Shown: positions 1 through 8,075, counted from the stretch's first letter. The stretch: DNA of 64,000 nt from Pseudomonas sp. NC02 (GCF_002874965.1 NZ_CP025624.1:310001-374000), one strand, 5' to 3'. The notes: a model not told the origin generated them from the letters alone. Translations and numbers: made by a program.

Positions 1-171
1 GGCTCAGGCTTTAATGTTCCGCTCGAGAGAGTATTAGACGGTTTTCTAACTTTTCCATATAAATCGGGGGGCGCCCATCTTATTGAAGAGGTTGATGGGG
101 GAGTCGTATATCTCGAAGATCTAGTAGAAGCGTTTAATAAGATTGTTAGTCGGACCTGTATGGCGGGCTAG
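1..171 (+). CDS. C-terminal end of an unidentified gene (cut by window edge)
   Basis: Frame 1 is open from the left edge to a TAG stop at 169-171 and encodes the last 56 residues of a protein (ending ...IVSRTCMAG). The stretch is AT-rich like the neighbouring ATPase gene and unlike the core genome, so it probably belongs to the same genomic island. It converges on the minus-strand ATPase-nuclease gene. I recognise no domain in so short a piece; it may be a real gene end or a chance open frame. Confidence 0.4.
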   Translation, partial: GSGFNVPLERVLDGFLTFPYKSGGAHLIEEVDGGVVYLEDLVEAFNKIVSRTCMAG

Positions 172-208
172 TTTATATGGGTTTTAACAGATTGCTAGTT
201 TGGATTTG

Positions 209-258
209 ATCATACCTAAAAGATGCTCGTTATTTGGCGCATAGATTTTAGGTATGAT
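209..258. repeat. 13-bp perfect inverted repeat between convergent genes
   Basis: ATCATACCTAAAA at 209-221 is exactly repeated in inverse at 246-258, with a 24-base spacer. It sits between the end of the left-edge open frame and the 3' end of the minus-strand ATPase-nuclease gene. It could be a bidirectional terminator (there is no long T-run) or a protein-binding palindrome. The symmetry is seen directly; the role is inference. Confidence 0.55.
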
Positions 259-284
259 TTCCTCGCTGAATGTGTAAATTTGCT

Positions 285-2288
285 CTATGCCTGCTCTGTA
301 GTTTGACCTTGTAAATTTGTAATTAGATCTATCTTAGGTGTCTCTTCGAGTGATTCCCTTTGAGTTCTTAAATTGTCAAGAAGGTAATCATTGGTTAACG
401 AGAATTCGTCGAATATCGTGAACCAGTTCTTAACGTATGCCTTAATTTTTCCGTCTTTTGTTACTAGCCCAGGTTCGCCGTGCATTTGCATGCCTTTCAT
501 TCGACTCCCGATAGAGTAGTCGCTCTTAGATATACTCCGCCCCACCAGTATCAATTCAAAGCGCATTAACTCGCTGCTAAATATGGGGTAATTACTTAAT
601 ATGCTTGCATACTCGTCAAGTTGTCGAAGGTGGTTGTGATTCAACGCAATGCCTGGGCGTTTTATTTCTATGATCACACATCTATAGAATTTCTTTCCCT
701 GAGGATCAAACTCAGGTTTCTTTCTAGCCAAAAACAAATCGACCTGCCGATTTGCTCCTATAATATCAATTCCTTCTGCAAGAGCATCCTCTTCAATCTT
801 GTGTATCCCAGCTATCTTTTCGCGCAGAGCTTTCGTGGTTTTTGTAAATGAGTCTTCTTCTGCGCCGAGAATGTCGTATGAAGGACCAAAAAGCCAAGTG
901 TGGTTTTCGATTATTTTTTGTAGGTCAGGAGTTTCTTTAGTTTCTTTGTAGTGAACTTCCATTACTTCTTTTAACTGGTTAACGGCGAGTTCTCGGCGTT
1001 GTAGAATTTCAATTGTACTAATTATATGTTCAAGTTTTGAGCGCTGTAGCTGATCTGCAAAGGAATTTAATGTCTTTTGGTCTAAGTCCATTACGCTATC
1101 TAGGACATCTAACAGGCTGTCGTTTTGATTAGATACGAGAATTTTGTCCAAAAGCCTTACGATTATTTTACTTTGTTTAGGCTTTAATTTGTTGAAGATA
1201 GATGGGTCAGCTAAAAGGATATCTCTTAGTACGGACTTAAGGAATCCCAAACGCCATTTTGCATAATCAGCCTCCTCATGCTTGTACTCTGGGAATATCC
1301 CTTGGCTTTCGAAGTTTTCTATTTGTTGATCAGCCTGGGCTCGAAGAAAGTCGTAATAAATTATCTGGGTGAAGCTTACTGCTTCAGCTAGTAATTTTTT
1401 CCATACGGGGGATGATTGATTGTGGCCGTCTTGGGAAACTAGGTCCTCTTCGACATCTTCAAATTTTTCTGCCCATGGCGATGTTATATATATGCTTGGG
1501 TAGAAATTTGGTTTTTTATTGAACTTGCTGTATTGTTTGTGAATTATTTTGTTTTCAGAGTTTAGCAGGTAGTTATATGACTGCTCGGAGCCCGGTTTAT
1601 TGTTCCATCGTATTACGCGTAGCTTGAATTCATTGCCTTCAATTTCACAACTGTGAATTCTAATTTCATGACTTGGAATTTCAATTTCTTTATCGTTAAG
1701 AAATAGTGATTTTTTAGTGTTTAGAGCTAGAAACCAGCTAAATTCGGTTGCCAGCTTACTTGCAAGTATTTCGTCGTTTGGTAAGTTTTTTGTGAATTCT
1801 GAAAGTTCTACACATGTGCCACTTTTTTTGGATGATAAGAGAGCGTGCTGATTTGAGACTTCTAGATGTCTAATTTTAAAATCTTTGATGTTAAGATCGC
1901 TGATTGATATTTTTGCATCGCCGTCTTCGTTTCTAGTGAACCAGGTCGCATCTTTACAGATACTGTGGAAGGCTAAGCGACCTCGTCCATGCGATCCGTG
2001 CTGAGTTTGATCATCTTTTTTCTGTGATTCGTTGAATTTCGCAAAGTTGTTTTTATGGTTTTTATAATCTATCCCCTCTCCGTCATCTAAGACTGTTACT
2101 GAACTGGGGGTTTCTAATTCGTCTCTAGTTATTTTGATTTTAATTGACGAAGCTTTGGCGTCGAAACCATTCCAAACTAATTCAAATAATGTTTGCCATG
2201 GTTCAAAGTTTCGAAAATGTTTTCGAATCCCTTCTCCAGTGATCTCCGTGGATCCTATAAAATCCACCCTTTCAGGATTCGTACTCAT
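285..2288 (-). CDS. GHKL-type ATPase fused to a Shedu-like nuclease domain; candidate defence protein
   Basis: 667 residues. The N-terminal third has the GHKL (MutL/Hsp90/MORC-type) ATP-binding motifs in order: N-box ELVWNGFDA at 36-44, DDGEGI at 68-73, and a glycine-rich lid HGSHGRGRLAF at about 97-107. The C-terminal part (about 455-625) resembles the Shedu/DUF4263 nuclease fold: ENHTWLFGP at 461-469, then VDLFL (D517), VIIEIKRP (E541, K543) and QLDEY at 556-560, which together form a PD-(D/E)XK active site. The helical middle is not recognised. Base composition is far lower in GC than the core genome, and the gene lies in an island beside tRNA-Thr. No partner gene is visible on its 5' side. 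An anti-phage role is inferred from architecture and context. Confidence 0.75.
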   Translation of the reverse strand: MSTNPERVDFIGSTEITGEGIRKHFRNFEPWQTLFELVWNGFDAKASSIKIKITRDELETPSSVTVLDDGEGIDYKNHKNNFAKFNESQKKDDQTQHGSHGRGRLAFHSICKDATWFTRNEDGDAKISISDLNIKDFKIRHLEVSNQHALLSSKKSGTCVELSEFTKNLPNDEILASKLATEFSWFLALNTKKSLFLNDKEIEIPSHEIRIHSCEIEGNEFKLRVIRWNNKPGSEQSYNYLLNSENKIIHKQYSKFNKKPNFYPSIYITSPWAEKFEDVEEDLVSQDGHNQSSPVWKKLLAEAVSFTQIIYYDFLRAQADQQIENFESQGIFPEYKHEEADYAKWRLGFLKSVLRDILLADPSIFNKLKPKQSKIIVRLLDKILVSNQNDSLLDVLDSVMDLDQKTLNSFADQLQRSKLEHIISTIEILQRRELAVNQLKEVMEVHYKETKETPDLQKIIENHTWLFGPSYDILGAEEDSFTKTTKALREKIAGIHKIEEDALAEGIDIIGANRQVDLFLARKKPEFDPQGKKFYRCVIIEIKRPGIALNHNHLRQLDEYASILSNYPIFSSELMRFELILVGRSISKSDYSIGSRMKGMQMHGEPGLVTKDGKIKAYVKNWFTIFDEFSLTNDYLLDNLRTQRESLEETPKIDLITNLQGQTTEQA

Positions 2289-2505
2289 TTTTTTTCCCTA
2301 TTGTTCAAGCTCAGTCCGGAAGATAGTCCATTAGTATTTATGCTAGCTATTTTTCTGATGATCCATGTGCATGGTTTAATTATAATAAGAGGCGTAAACC
2401 TAAAGTGTTACCATACTGGAAGAGATATCAGATCTGCAATTAAAAAAGCTCCTAATGAGGCGGCCGCCTAGGTGATGTCCTTATCGTCTTAACCTGTAGA
2501 TCATT

Positions 2506-2775
2506 TCACAGCTCCCAAGATTTTCCGAGGCGGCGTGCTATAAGTTTTGCGGAAAGTAAGTAGTAGTAGCGCGTTGGCTTTTTGCTGCTTTTGAGCTTGT
2601 ATTCAAGAAACCACGCAAGATGCTTTTGCTGCCACGTCCATGGATTTTCTCGGTACCAGCGTTCAGAAATTGCAGCTTGAATGGCCTTTGCTTGACGTAG
2701 GTGACGCTGGCGCGTGGCATGCGACCCGGTCATGACGCCTGCCAGGAACAGCTCCATTTCGAATGGCTTGCTCAT
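2506..2775 (-). CDS. Small gene coupled to the integrase remnant
   Basis: 89 residues, basic, rich in Arg/Lys/Trp/Tyr. Its ATG overlaps the TGA of the integrase fragment (ATGA at 2772-2775), which is typical of translational coupling. The sequence has the look of a helical DNA-binding or recombinase-accessory module (for example RQRHLRQAKAIQ and TRYYYLLSAKLIARRL). I recall similar small proteins next to Integrase_1-type recombinases on Pseudomonas islands but cannot name a family. It is intact while the upstream integrase is broken, so it may no longer be expressed. Confidence 0.6.
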   Translation of the reverse strand: MSKPFEMELFLAGVMTGSHATRQRHLRQAKAIQAAISERWYRENPWTWQQKHLAWFLEYKLKSSKKPTRYYYLLSAKLIARRLGKSWEL

Positions 2776-3156
2776 GCTCGCCCGCCAATGTACGCCGAAA
2801 CTACGTCGATACGACTGTGCCCCAGTTCATAGCTTATTTGTACTCGGGCCTTATGATCGAGGTGATGGTCGGTCTGGAAGCAATCGCCGCCGTTGATTGG
2901 CGCAAGGTGGTGCGTGATTTGCTCATAGCGTTCGCACGCATAGGCCGCTCTTAATTCGTGGAAGCCTTTGAGACTGTGCATTTGGAGTATGTGCCGGGCA
3001 GGGCGGACGATACGCTGTTGGAAATCGAAATAGCTTTCGCTCGATGCAAGCAGATTGCGGCTGCCGTCGGGTGAGACCTATTCGGCATACCTGAGAGCGT
3101 CGTGAATATGCTCATCCACCTCAATCCAACGAGGAGCTGACACACCAGAGGAGCGT
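2772..3156 (-). pseudogene. Tyrosine recombinase (island integrase) C-terminal remnant
   Basis: Reading back from the TGA at 2772-2774, one frame gives a continuous integrase-like C-terminus, with RAAYACERYEQ, HHLDHKARVQISYELGHSR and VSAYIGG. The last two carry the LGH...Y signature of tyrosine recombinases, with the catalytic Tyr in SAYIGG. The frame continues upstream as PRWIEVDEHIHDALRYAE but is interrupted by an in-frame TAG at 3078-3080. Everything upstream of about 3156 is missing. Both a nonsense mutation and a 5' truncation are therefore visible. Position beside the tRNA-Thr 3' end fits an island that used this tRNA as attachment site. Confidence 0.75.
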
Positions 3157-3175
3157 AAAGGGGACGGATTTATTT
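3157..3175. repeat. GGGGACGGATTTATTT-type motif at the integrase break
   Basis: AAAGGGGACGGATTTATTT occurs exactly where integrase homology stops. From memory, near-identical words recur next to IS200-like/RAYT transposase genes in many gammaproteobacteria, so this may be the scar of an insertion or deletion that truncated the integrase. No transposase is visible here. Confidence 0.35.
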
Positions 3176-3354
3176 ATCGCTCTGCGCTGTTCCGTCTCAA
3201 CCCAAAATTTCGCATGCAAAGATCGATGCGAGCGTCGTTACAGAAGGTGGGGGTTTCGAAAGGATTGCAGAGGGGCGTGGGAGCAGGTAGATGATCAGCG
3301 GAAAGTAGAGAGGCTGCCAGATCAGGATCTGTAGTAAGAGCAATCCAGAAACAA

Positions 3355-3382
3355 CAAAGCCCCCGCATTTCTGCGAGGGCTT
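3355..3382 (-). terminator. Terminator of tRNA-Thr
   Basis: GCCCCCGCA (3359-3367) pairs with TGCGAGGGC (3372-3380). Read on the minus strand the hairpin lies directly after the tRNA CCA end and is followed by TTTGTTG. It fits an intrinsic terminator for the tRNA transcript. Confidence 0.7.
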
Positions 3383-3391
3383 CGTTTTGTA

Positions 3392-3467
<76 letters not shown>

Positions 3468-3481
3468 GTGTTAGGGCGACG

Positions 3482-3509
3482 ATTATAGCGATTGGCAAGC
3501 ATCTGTAAA
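3482..3509 (-). promoter_or_regulatory. Sigma-70 promoter of tRNA-Thr
   Basis: On the minus strand TTTACA (3504-3509) and a perfect TATAAT (3482-3487) are separated by 16 bases, ending 14 bases before the mature tRNA 5' end. Confidence 0.75.
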
Positions 3510-3599
3510 CCCCTGAATTCTGACTATTTTTGCAACCGACCGGGTTTTCTCTGCTCGGCCTCGTTTCAGCCACCCCAGCCCCGCCAATCCCATGCGCTG

Positions 3600-3816
3600 G
3601 ATCACTGGAAAGGCCTGCGTGCAGAAAGCGGCAAGTGCCAGTTCCTGTCCTGGAACAACAACCTCGAGCCCGACGGCCGCTTCACCATCACGTTTTTCCG
3701 CGATGCGCAGCAAACCCAGCCGATTCAAACCGAGAACGGTACCTGGTGTGGCTGCGGACCCGACTGGCGATTGCCAGGAGGATTATGAGTTCACCGAGCA
3801 CCGTATTCGCGGTTAA
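3600..3816 (+). pseudogene. Decayed gene fragment (internal deletion or frameshift)
   Basis: One frame reads protein-like HWKGLRAESGKCQFLSW, EPDGRFTITFFRDAQQTQP and IQTENGTW. It then degenerates at about 3748, while the +1 frame resumes as DPTGDCQEDYEFTEHRIRG and stops at 3814-3816. This looks like the front and the very end of one protein joined after loss of the middle. There is no plausible start codon, RBS or signal peptide upstream. I do not know the parent family; it reads like a small pseudomonad exported or hypothetical protein. Confidence 0.45.
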
Positions 3817-3842
3817 TGCCTTTTAACTTCAGATGAAATTTT

Positions 3843-3934
3843 GTGGCGAGGGAGCTTGCTCCCGCTGGGCTGCGCAGCAGGCCCAAAACAGTGGGAGCGC
3901 TGCGCACTCCAGCGGGAGCAAGCTCCCTCGCCAC
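3843..3934. repeat. REP-type palindrome (GAGGGAGCTTGCTCCC class)
   Basis: GTGGCGAGGGAGCTTGCTCC begins at 3843 and its exact complement ends at 3934 (...AGCAAGCTCCCTCGCCAC), giving two inverted REP units. The spacer contains further short inverted words (GCGCAGC and GTGGGAGCGC...). This is a common extragenic palindrome class of P. fluorescens. It lies just downstream of the DUF2790 gene and could also end its transcript. Confidence 0.8.
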
Positions 3935-3954
3935 AGGTTTTGTCGTTCAGCTTT

Positions 3955-4185
3955 TTAGTTGCCTTCGTTGCACGAGTCGGCAAATTTCTTGTACTCAAAC
4001 ACCCGCTTCTGCCCATGGGAATCCAGGTAGGTCATCCGCGCATTCACCACGCCACACGCCGCGCCTCCATCGTCCACGGTCGACAGTACCTGCTGTACAT
4101 CCAGCTTGGGGCTGGCCTGGGCCGAAAAGGCGGCAACGTTGAGCAAGGCAAACAGGCTGCTGGCGATCAGGGTGTTGCGGTTCAT
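3955..4185 (-). CDS. DUF2790-family exported small protein
   Basis: 76 residues beginning with a Sec signal peptide (MNRNTLIASSLFALLNVAAFSAQA). The mature part, LDVQQVLST...CGVVNARMTYLDSHGQKRVFEYKKFADSC, fits DUF2790, a Pseudomonas-specific family of small periplasmic proteins with two conserved cysteines (CGVV and the near-terminal C). The molecular function is unknown. It is monocistronic, and a REP palindrome follows its stop. Confidence 0.75.
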   Translation of the reverse strand: MNRNTLIASSLFALLNVAAFSAQASPKLDVQQVLSTVDDGGAACGVVNARMTYLDSHGQKRVFEYKKFADSCNEGN

Positions 4186-4643
4186 GGTGGTGTCCTCTGA
4201 GGTTCAATAGGGTGTGTGTTGCGTTGGAGCCTATTGAGCGCCCGGGAGGTATCCGGCCTGTGTCATGCACCCGGCGTTTTGCCTCGGCATGTGTTGAGAA
4301 GGGGATTGCATACAACTTGATACAGAAACATATCCATTAGAGGTATTAGTGCCTCAGGGTCTTTCTCTTAGATGTTTTCGACATAACGGTCATCGTTTTT
4401 CCCTTGAATAAGGTGAGTCTTACCGTATTCTGTTTCGAAATATTAAGCGTCATATAAATAGCGGAATCGTTTAACCCGGTTTACGGAACGTTGGCGGTTA
4501 ATTACTAAGTTGTAATTTGATTCGTCAGCTAAGCAATTTTTCCTGACCAGGCGGCCAGGAAAATTGTTAGAAGCCGCCGCAAGCTTCTGATCTGAAAGAA
4601 ATTGATAAAAAATCGCCAAATAAGTCAAAAATACGGCACTCAG
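4186..4643. other. Gene-free AT-rich region upstream of the wss leader
   Basis: No supported gene. It separates the DUF2790 gene (minus) from the wss operon (plus). The only open frames are short and lack protein-like sequence. GTCATATAAATAGC at 4449-4462 is a poor relative of a FleQ box; I would not call it a site. Confidence 0.6.
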
Positions 4644-4780
4644 CCGCTCGTCGGAAATAATTAATCCCAAAGCATCAAAATACTGACACCATCAATCTGA
4701 TATCACAGAATGCCGCCAGCCAACACATAACTAGAAAAACCAAGGTCAGCCCAACGGGCTGACCTTTTTAACGCCTTTAA
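4644..4780 (+). promoter_or_regulatory. wssA leader, related to the wssJ leader
   Basis: The ~160 bp before wssA shares a series of collinear blocks with the ~160 bp before wssJ: CCGCTCGTC (4644), AAAATACTGACAC (about 4677), TCACAGAATGC (4703-4713), GCTGACCTTT (4758) and ACG-CTTTAA (about 4771-4780). Distances to the start codons are nearly equal (163 versus 161 bases). The simplest reading is that the promoter and leader were duplicated together with the bcsQ-like gene. Exact -35/-10 boxes are not obvious. Confidence 0.55.
4742..4770 (+). terminator. Perfect intrinsic terminator inside the wssA leader
   Basis: AAGGTCAGCCC (4742-4752) and GGGCTGACCTT (4756-4766) form an 11-bp perfect stem with an AAC loop, followed by TTTTTA. 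It points in the wss direction and ends 37 bases before the wssA start codon. No plus-strand gene lies upstream that would need it, so it may act as an attenuator on the operon leader. The wssJ leader keeps GCTGACCTTT but not the opposite arm. Confidence 0.7.
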
Positions 4781-4806
4781 AGCGTAATAACCGGGGAGGG
4801 CCGTGG

Positions 4807-5859
4807 GTGAGTCGCGCAGACGATATTTCAAAACTATTCAATAAGCTGGGCGCCAATCCAAATGGCTACCGGGAGATGTACGCCGTCCATGATTATCTTG
4901 AGGATGACGTGGTGGTTGAGCGTTTCGAGGCCGTGCCCATCCCGGCCCAAACCGCTTGCACCGTCGCGCTGGATGAGCCGCCGTCGGCGCCATTGCTGCG
5001 CTTGCTCGAAGAGCTGACCCAGGGCGAAGCCGATCACCTGCAACCTCCCGAAGTGGTCGAAGGGCCGACCGGTGAGGTGTACTCGGATCAATCCTCACCC
5101 AAGGTGATCGTGGTGGTCTCGCTCAAGGGCGGTGTCGGTCGCAGCACGCTGACCGCGGCCATTGCCAGCGGCTTGCAGCGTCAAGGCCACCCGGCCGTGG
5201 CGCTGGACCTGGACCCGCAAAACGCCCTGCGTCATCACTTGTGCCTGGGCCTGAATTTGCCCGGCATCGGCGCGACGAGCTTGAGCAATGAGTCCTGGGA
5301 AGGCCTGGCTGAGCGCGGCTTTGCCGGTTGCCGCCTGGTGGCCTTCGGTGAGACCAACAACGACCAGCAAAAAAACCTCAATCGCTGGCTCGGCGAAGAC
5401 GCCCAATGGCTGCCCCGGCACCTGGCCGGCTTGCAGTTGAATGGCCAGGACACTGTGGTGATCGACGTGCCTGCCGGCAACACGGTGTACCTGCACCAGG
5501 CCATGGCCCTGGCAGACGTGGTGTTGGTGGCGGTGCAGGCGGATGTTTCCTCATTCAGCACCCTGGCCCAGATGGACAGCGTGCTGGCGCCGTACCTTGA
5601 GTGCGAAAAACCACCACAGCGTTACTACGTGATCAACCAACTCGACGGCGCCCACCGCTTCAGCCTGGACATGGCCGAAGTGTTCAAGGCCCGCCTCGGC
5701 GATGCACTGCTCGGCACGGTCCACCGTGACCCTGTGTTCAGTGAAGCCCAGGCCTGCGGCCGCGATCCCCTCGACCCTACCGTCAACAGTCTCGGCTGCC
5801 AGGACATTCACGCCCTGTGCCGCACGCTGCTCGAACGCATCGATTCGGACCTTCCATGA
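4807..5859 (+). CDS. wssA: WssA, BcsQ/MinD-like ATPase of cellulose synthesis
   Basis: 350 residues. GTG start with GGGGAGGG ending six bases upstream. The N-terminal ~25 residues (SRADDISKLFNKLGANPNGYREM) resemble the small BcsR/BcsP cellulose proteins. A ParA/MinD-type NTPase follows at about 100-345 with the deviant P-loop VVSLKGGVGRST, ALDLDPQNALRHH and VIDVPAGNT. Arg replaces the usual P-loop Lys (GGVGRST), a known tendency of BcsQ proteins. BcsQ-type proteins support assembly or polar placement of the cellulose synthase. It is the first gene of the operon, and its stop overlaps the wssB start (ATGA). Confidence 0.92.
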   Translation: MSRADDISKLFNKLGANPNGYREMYAVHDYLEDDVVVERFEAVPIPAQTACTVALDEPPSAPLLRLLEELTQGEADHLQPPEVVEGPTGEVYSDQSSPKVIVVVSLKGGVGRSTLTAAIASGLQRQGHPAVALDLDPQNALRHHLCLGLNLPGIGATSLSNESWEGLAERGFAGCRLVAFGETNNDQQKNLNRWLGEDAQWLPRHLAGLQLNGQDTVVIDVPAGNTVYLHQAMALADVVLVAVQADVSSFSTLAQMDSVLAPYLECEKPPQRYYVINQLDGAHRFSLDMAEVFKARLGDALLGTVHRDPVFSEAQACGRDPLDPTVNSLGCQDIHALCRTLLERIDSDLP

Positions 5860-8075
5860 CCGACATTACGTCCTCTACGCCCCACACTCCGGGGCGCGCC
5901 GAGCAGCGGCTGGACGCCGCGATTTCGCGCTTCAATCGCTGGCCCGATACGCTGCGCAAAGTGCTGGTGGTGATCAGTTGTGTGGTCGGCACCTTGCTGT
6001 TGGTGAGCATTGTCAGCGCCCCGCTGGACCTCTACAGCCAATGCCTGTTTGCCGCCGTGTGCTTCCTTGCGGTGCTGGTGCTGCGCAAGATTCCCGGGCG
6101 CATGGCGATCCTCGCGCTGGTGGTGTTGTCGCTGGTGGCGTCGCTGCGCTACATGTACTGGCGGCTGACTTCCACCCTGGGTTTTGAAACCTGGCTCGAC
6201 ATGCTGTTCGGCTACGGCCTGGTGCTCGCCGAGCTGTACGCGCTGGTGGTGCTGATCTTCGGCTACGTGCAAACCGCCTGGCCGCTGCGCCGCGAGCCGG
6301 TGTGGCTCAAGACCGAACCGTCGGAGTGGCCCACCGTCGACGTGTTCATCCCGACCTACAACGAGGCGTTGAGCATCGTCAAACTGACCATCTTCGCCGC
6401 CCAGGCGATGGACTGGCCCAAGGACAAGTTGCGCGTCCACGTGCTCGACGATGGCCGTCGCGACGACTTCCGCGATTTCTGCCGCAAGATCGGCGTGAAC
6501 TACATCCGCCGCGACAACAATTTCCACGCCAAGGCCGGCAACCTCAATGAAGCGTTGAAGGTCACCGACGGCGAGTACATCGCGCTGTTCGACGCCGACC
6601 ACGTGCCGACCCGTTCCTTCCTGCAAGTCAGCCTCGGCTGGTTCCTCAAGGACCCCAAGCTGGCGATGCTGCAAACGCCGCACTTCTTCTTTTCACCCGA
6701 CCCGTTTGAAAAGAACCTCGACACCTTCCGCGCCGTGCCCAACGAGGGCGAGTTGTTCTACGGCCTGGTGCAGGACGGCAACGACCTGTGGAACGCGACG
6801 TTCTTCTGCGGCTCGTGTGCGGTGATCCGCCGCAAGCCCTTGCTGGAAATCGGCGGCGTGGCCGTCGAGACCGTCACCGAAGACGCCCACACCGCGCTCA
6901 AGCTCAACCGCCTGGGCTACAACACCGCTTACCTGGCGATCCCGCAAGCCGCGGGCCTGGCCACCGAAAGCCTGTCACGCCACATCAACCAGCGCATCCG
7001 TTGGGCGCGGGGCATGGCGCAGATTTTCCGCACCGACAATCCGCTGCTGGGCAAAGGCCTGAAGTGGGGCCAGCGCATCTGCTACGCCAACGCTATGCTG
7101 CACTTCTTCTATGGCTTGCCGCGGCTGGTGTTCCTCACCGCGCCGCTGGCCTACCTGATTTTCGGCGCGCAGATTTTCCACGCCTCGGCGCTGATGATTG
7201 TCGCCTATGTGTTGCCCCACCTCGTGCATTCGAGCCTGACCAACTCGCGGATCCAGGGGCGCTTCCGCCACTCGTTCTGGAACGAGGTCTACGAGACCGT
7301 ACTGGCCTGGTACATCTTGCCGCCGGTATTGGTTGCATTGGTCAACCCCAAGGCGGGCGGCTTCAACGTCACCGACAAGGGCGGAATCATCGACAAGCAA
7401 TTCTTCGACTGGAAACTCGCCCGGCCGTACCTGGTACTGCTGGCGGTGAACCTGGTCGGGCTGTGCTTCGGTCTTTATCAGTTGATCTGGGGCGACGAGT
7501 CCACCGCGGTCACCGTGGCGATCAACCTGACCTGGACCCTCTACAACCTGATCATCACCAGCGCTGCAGTGGCGGTGGCTTCCGAAGCGCGGCAAGTGCG
7601 CTCCGAGCCGCGGGTCAGCGCGAAATTGCCGGTCAGTGTGATCTGCGCCGACGGTCGTGTGCTCAAAGGCACGACCCAGGATTTCTCGCAGAACGGCTTC
7701 GGCCTGATCCTCGCCGACGGGCACCAGATTGCCCGGGGCGAACAGTTGCAGTTGGTGCTGTCGCGCAACGGACAAGACAGCCTGTTCCAGGCGCGGGTGG
7801 TGTTCAGCAAGGGCGCGCAGATTGGCGCGCAATTCGATGCACTGTCCCTGCGCCAACAAAGCGAACTGGTACGCCTGACGTTTTCCCGCGCCGACACCTG
7901 GGCCGCGAGTTGGGGTGCCGGCCAGCCCGATACACCGTTGTCAGCCCTGCGTGAAGTCGGTGCCATCGGCATCGGCGGCCTGTTTACCCTGGGTCGCGCC
8001 ACGCTGCATGAATTGCGTCTGGCCCTGCGCCGCACTCCCTCACAACCGCTCGATACGCTGATGGACAAGCCATGA
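5856..8075 (+). CDS. wssB: WssB, cellulose synthase catalytic subunit (BcsA)
   Basis: 739 residues from the ATG that overlaps the wssA stop. Multi-pass inner-membrane GT2 enzyme that polymerises UDP-glucose into beta-1,4-glucan. Processive GT2 motifs are all present: VDVFIPTYNE (about 160), DDGRRDD (about 198), FDADH (about 245), TEDAH (about 340) and QRIRWARG (about 378). A C-terminal PilZ domain carries the c-di-GMP motifs RSEPR (about 581) and DFSQNG (about 608), so activity should be c-di-GMP-dependent. It is coupled by ATGA overlap to both neighbours and is clearly intact. Confidence 0.97.
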   Translation: MTDITSSTPHTPGRAEQRLDAAISRFNRWPDTLRKVLVVISCVVGTLLLVSIVSAPLDLYSQCLFAAVCFLAVLVLRKIPGRMAILALVVLSLVASLRYMYWRLTSTLGFETWLDMLFGYGLVLAELYALVVLIFGYVQTAWPLRREPVWLKTEPSEWPTVDVFIPTYNEALSIVKLTIFAAQAMDWPKDKLRVHVLDDGRRDDFRDFCRKIGVNYIRRDNNFHAKAGNLNEALKVTDGEYIALFDADHVPTRSFLQVSLGWFLKDPKLAMLQTPHFFFSPDPFEKNLDTFRAVPNEGELFYGLVQDGNDLWNATFFCGSCAVIRRKPLLEIGGVAVETVTEDAHTALKLNRLGYNTAYLAIPQAAGLATESLSRHINQRIRWARGMAQIFRTDNPLLGKGLKWGQRICYANAMLHFFYGLPRLVFLTAPLAYLIFGAQIFHASALMIVAYVLPHLVHSSLTNSRIQGRFRHSFWNEVYETVLAWYILPPVLVALVNPKAGGFNVTDKGGIIDKQFFDWKLARPYLVLLAVNLVGLCFGLYQLIWGDESTAVTVAINLTWTLYNLIITSAAVAVASEARQVRSEPRVSAKLPVSVICADGRVLKGTTQDFSQNGFGLILADGHQIARGEQLQLVLSRNGQDSLFQARVVFSKGAQIGAQFDALSLRQQSELVRLTFSRADTWAASWGAGQPDTPLSALREVGAIGIGGLFTLGRATLHELRLALRRTPSQPLDTLMDKP

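Noticed and set aside
4449..4462. FleQ box upstream of wssA
   Set aside because: GTCATATAAATAGC departs from the consensus in the second half and lacks TTGAC.
4644..4770. c-di-GMP riboswitch before wssA
   Set aside because: A terminator is present, but I see no GEMM-like paired core upstream; the hairpin alone does not support a riboswitch.
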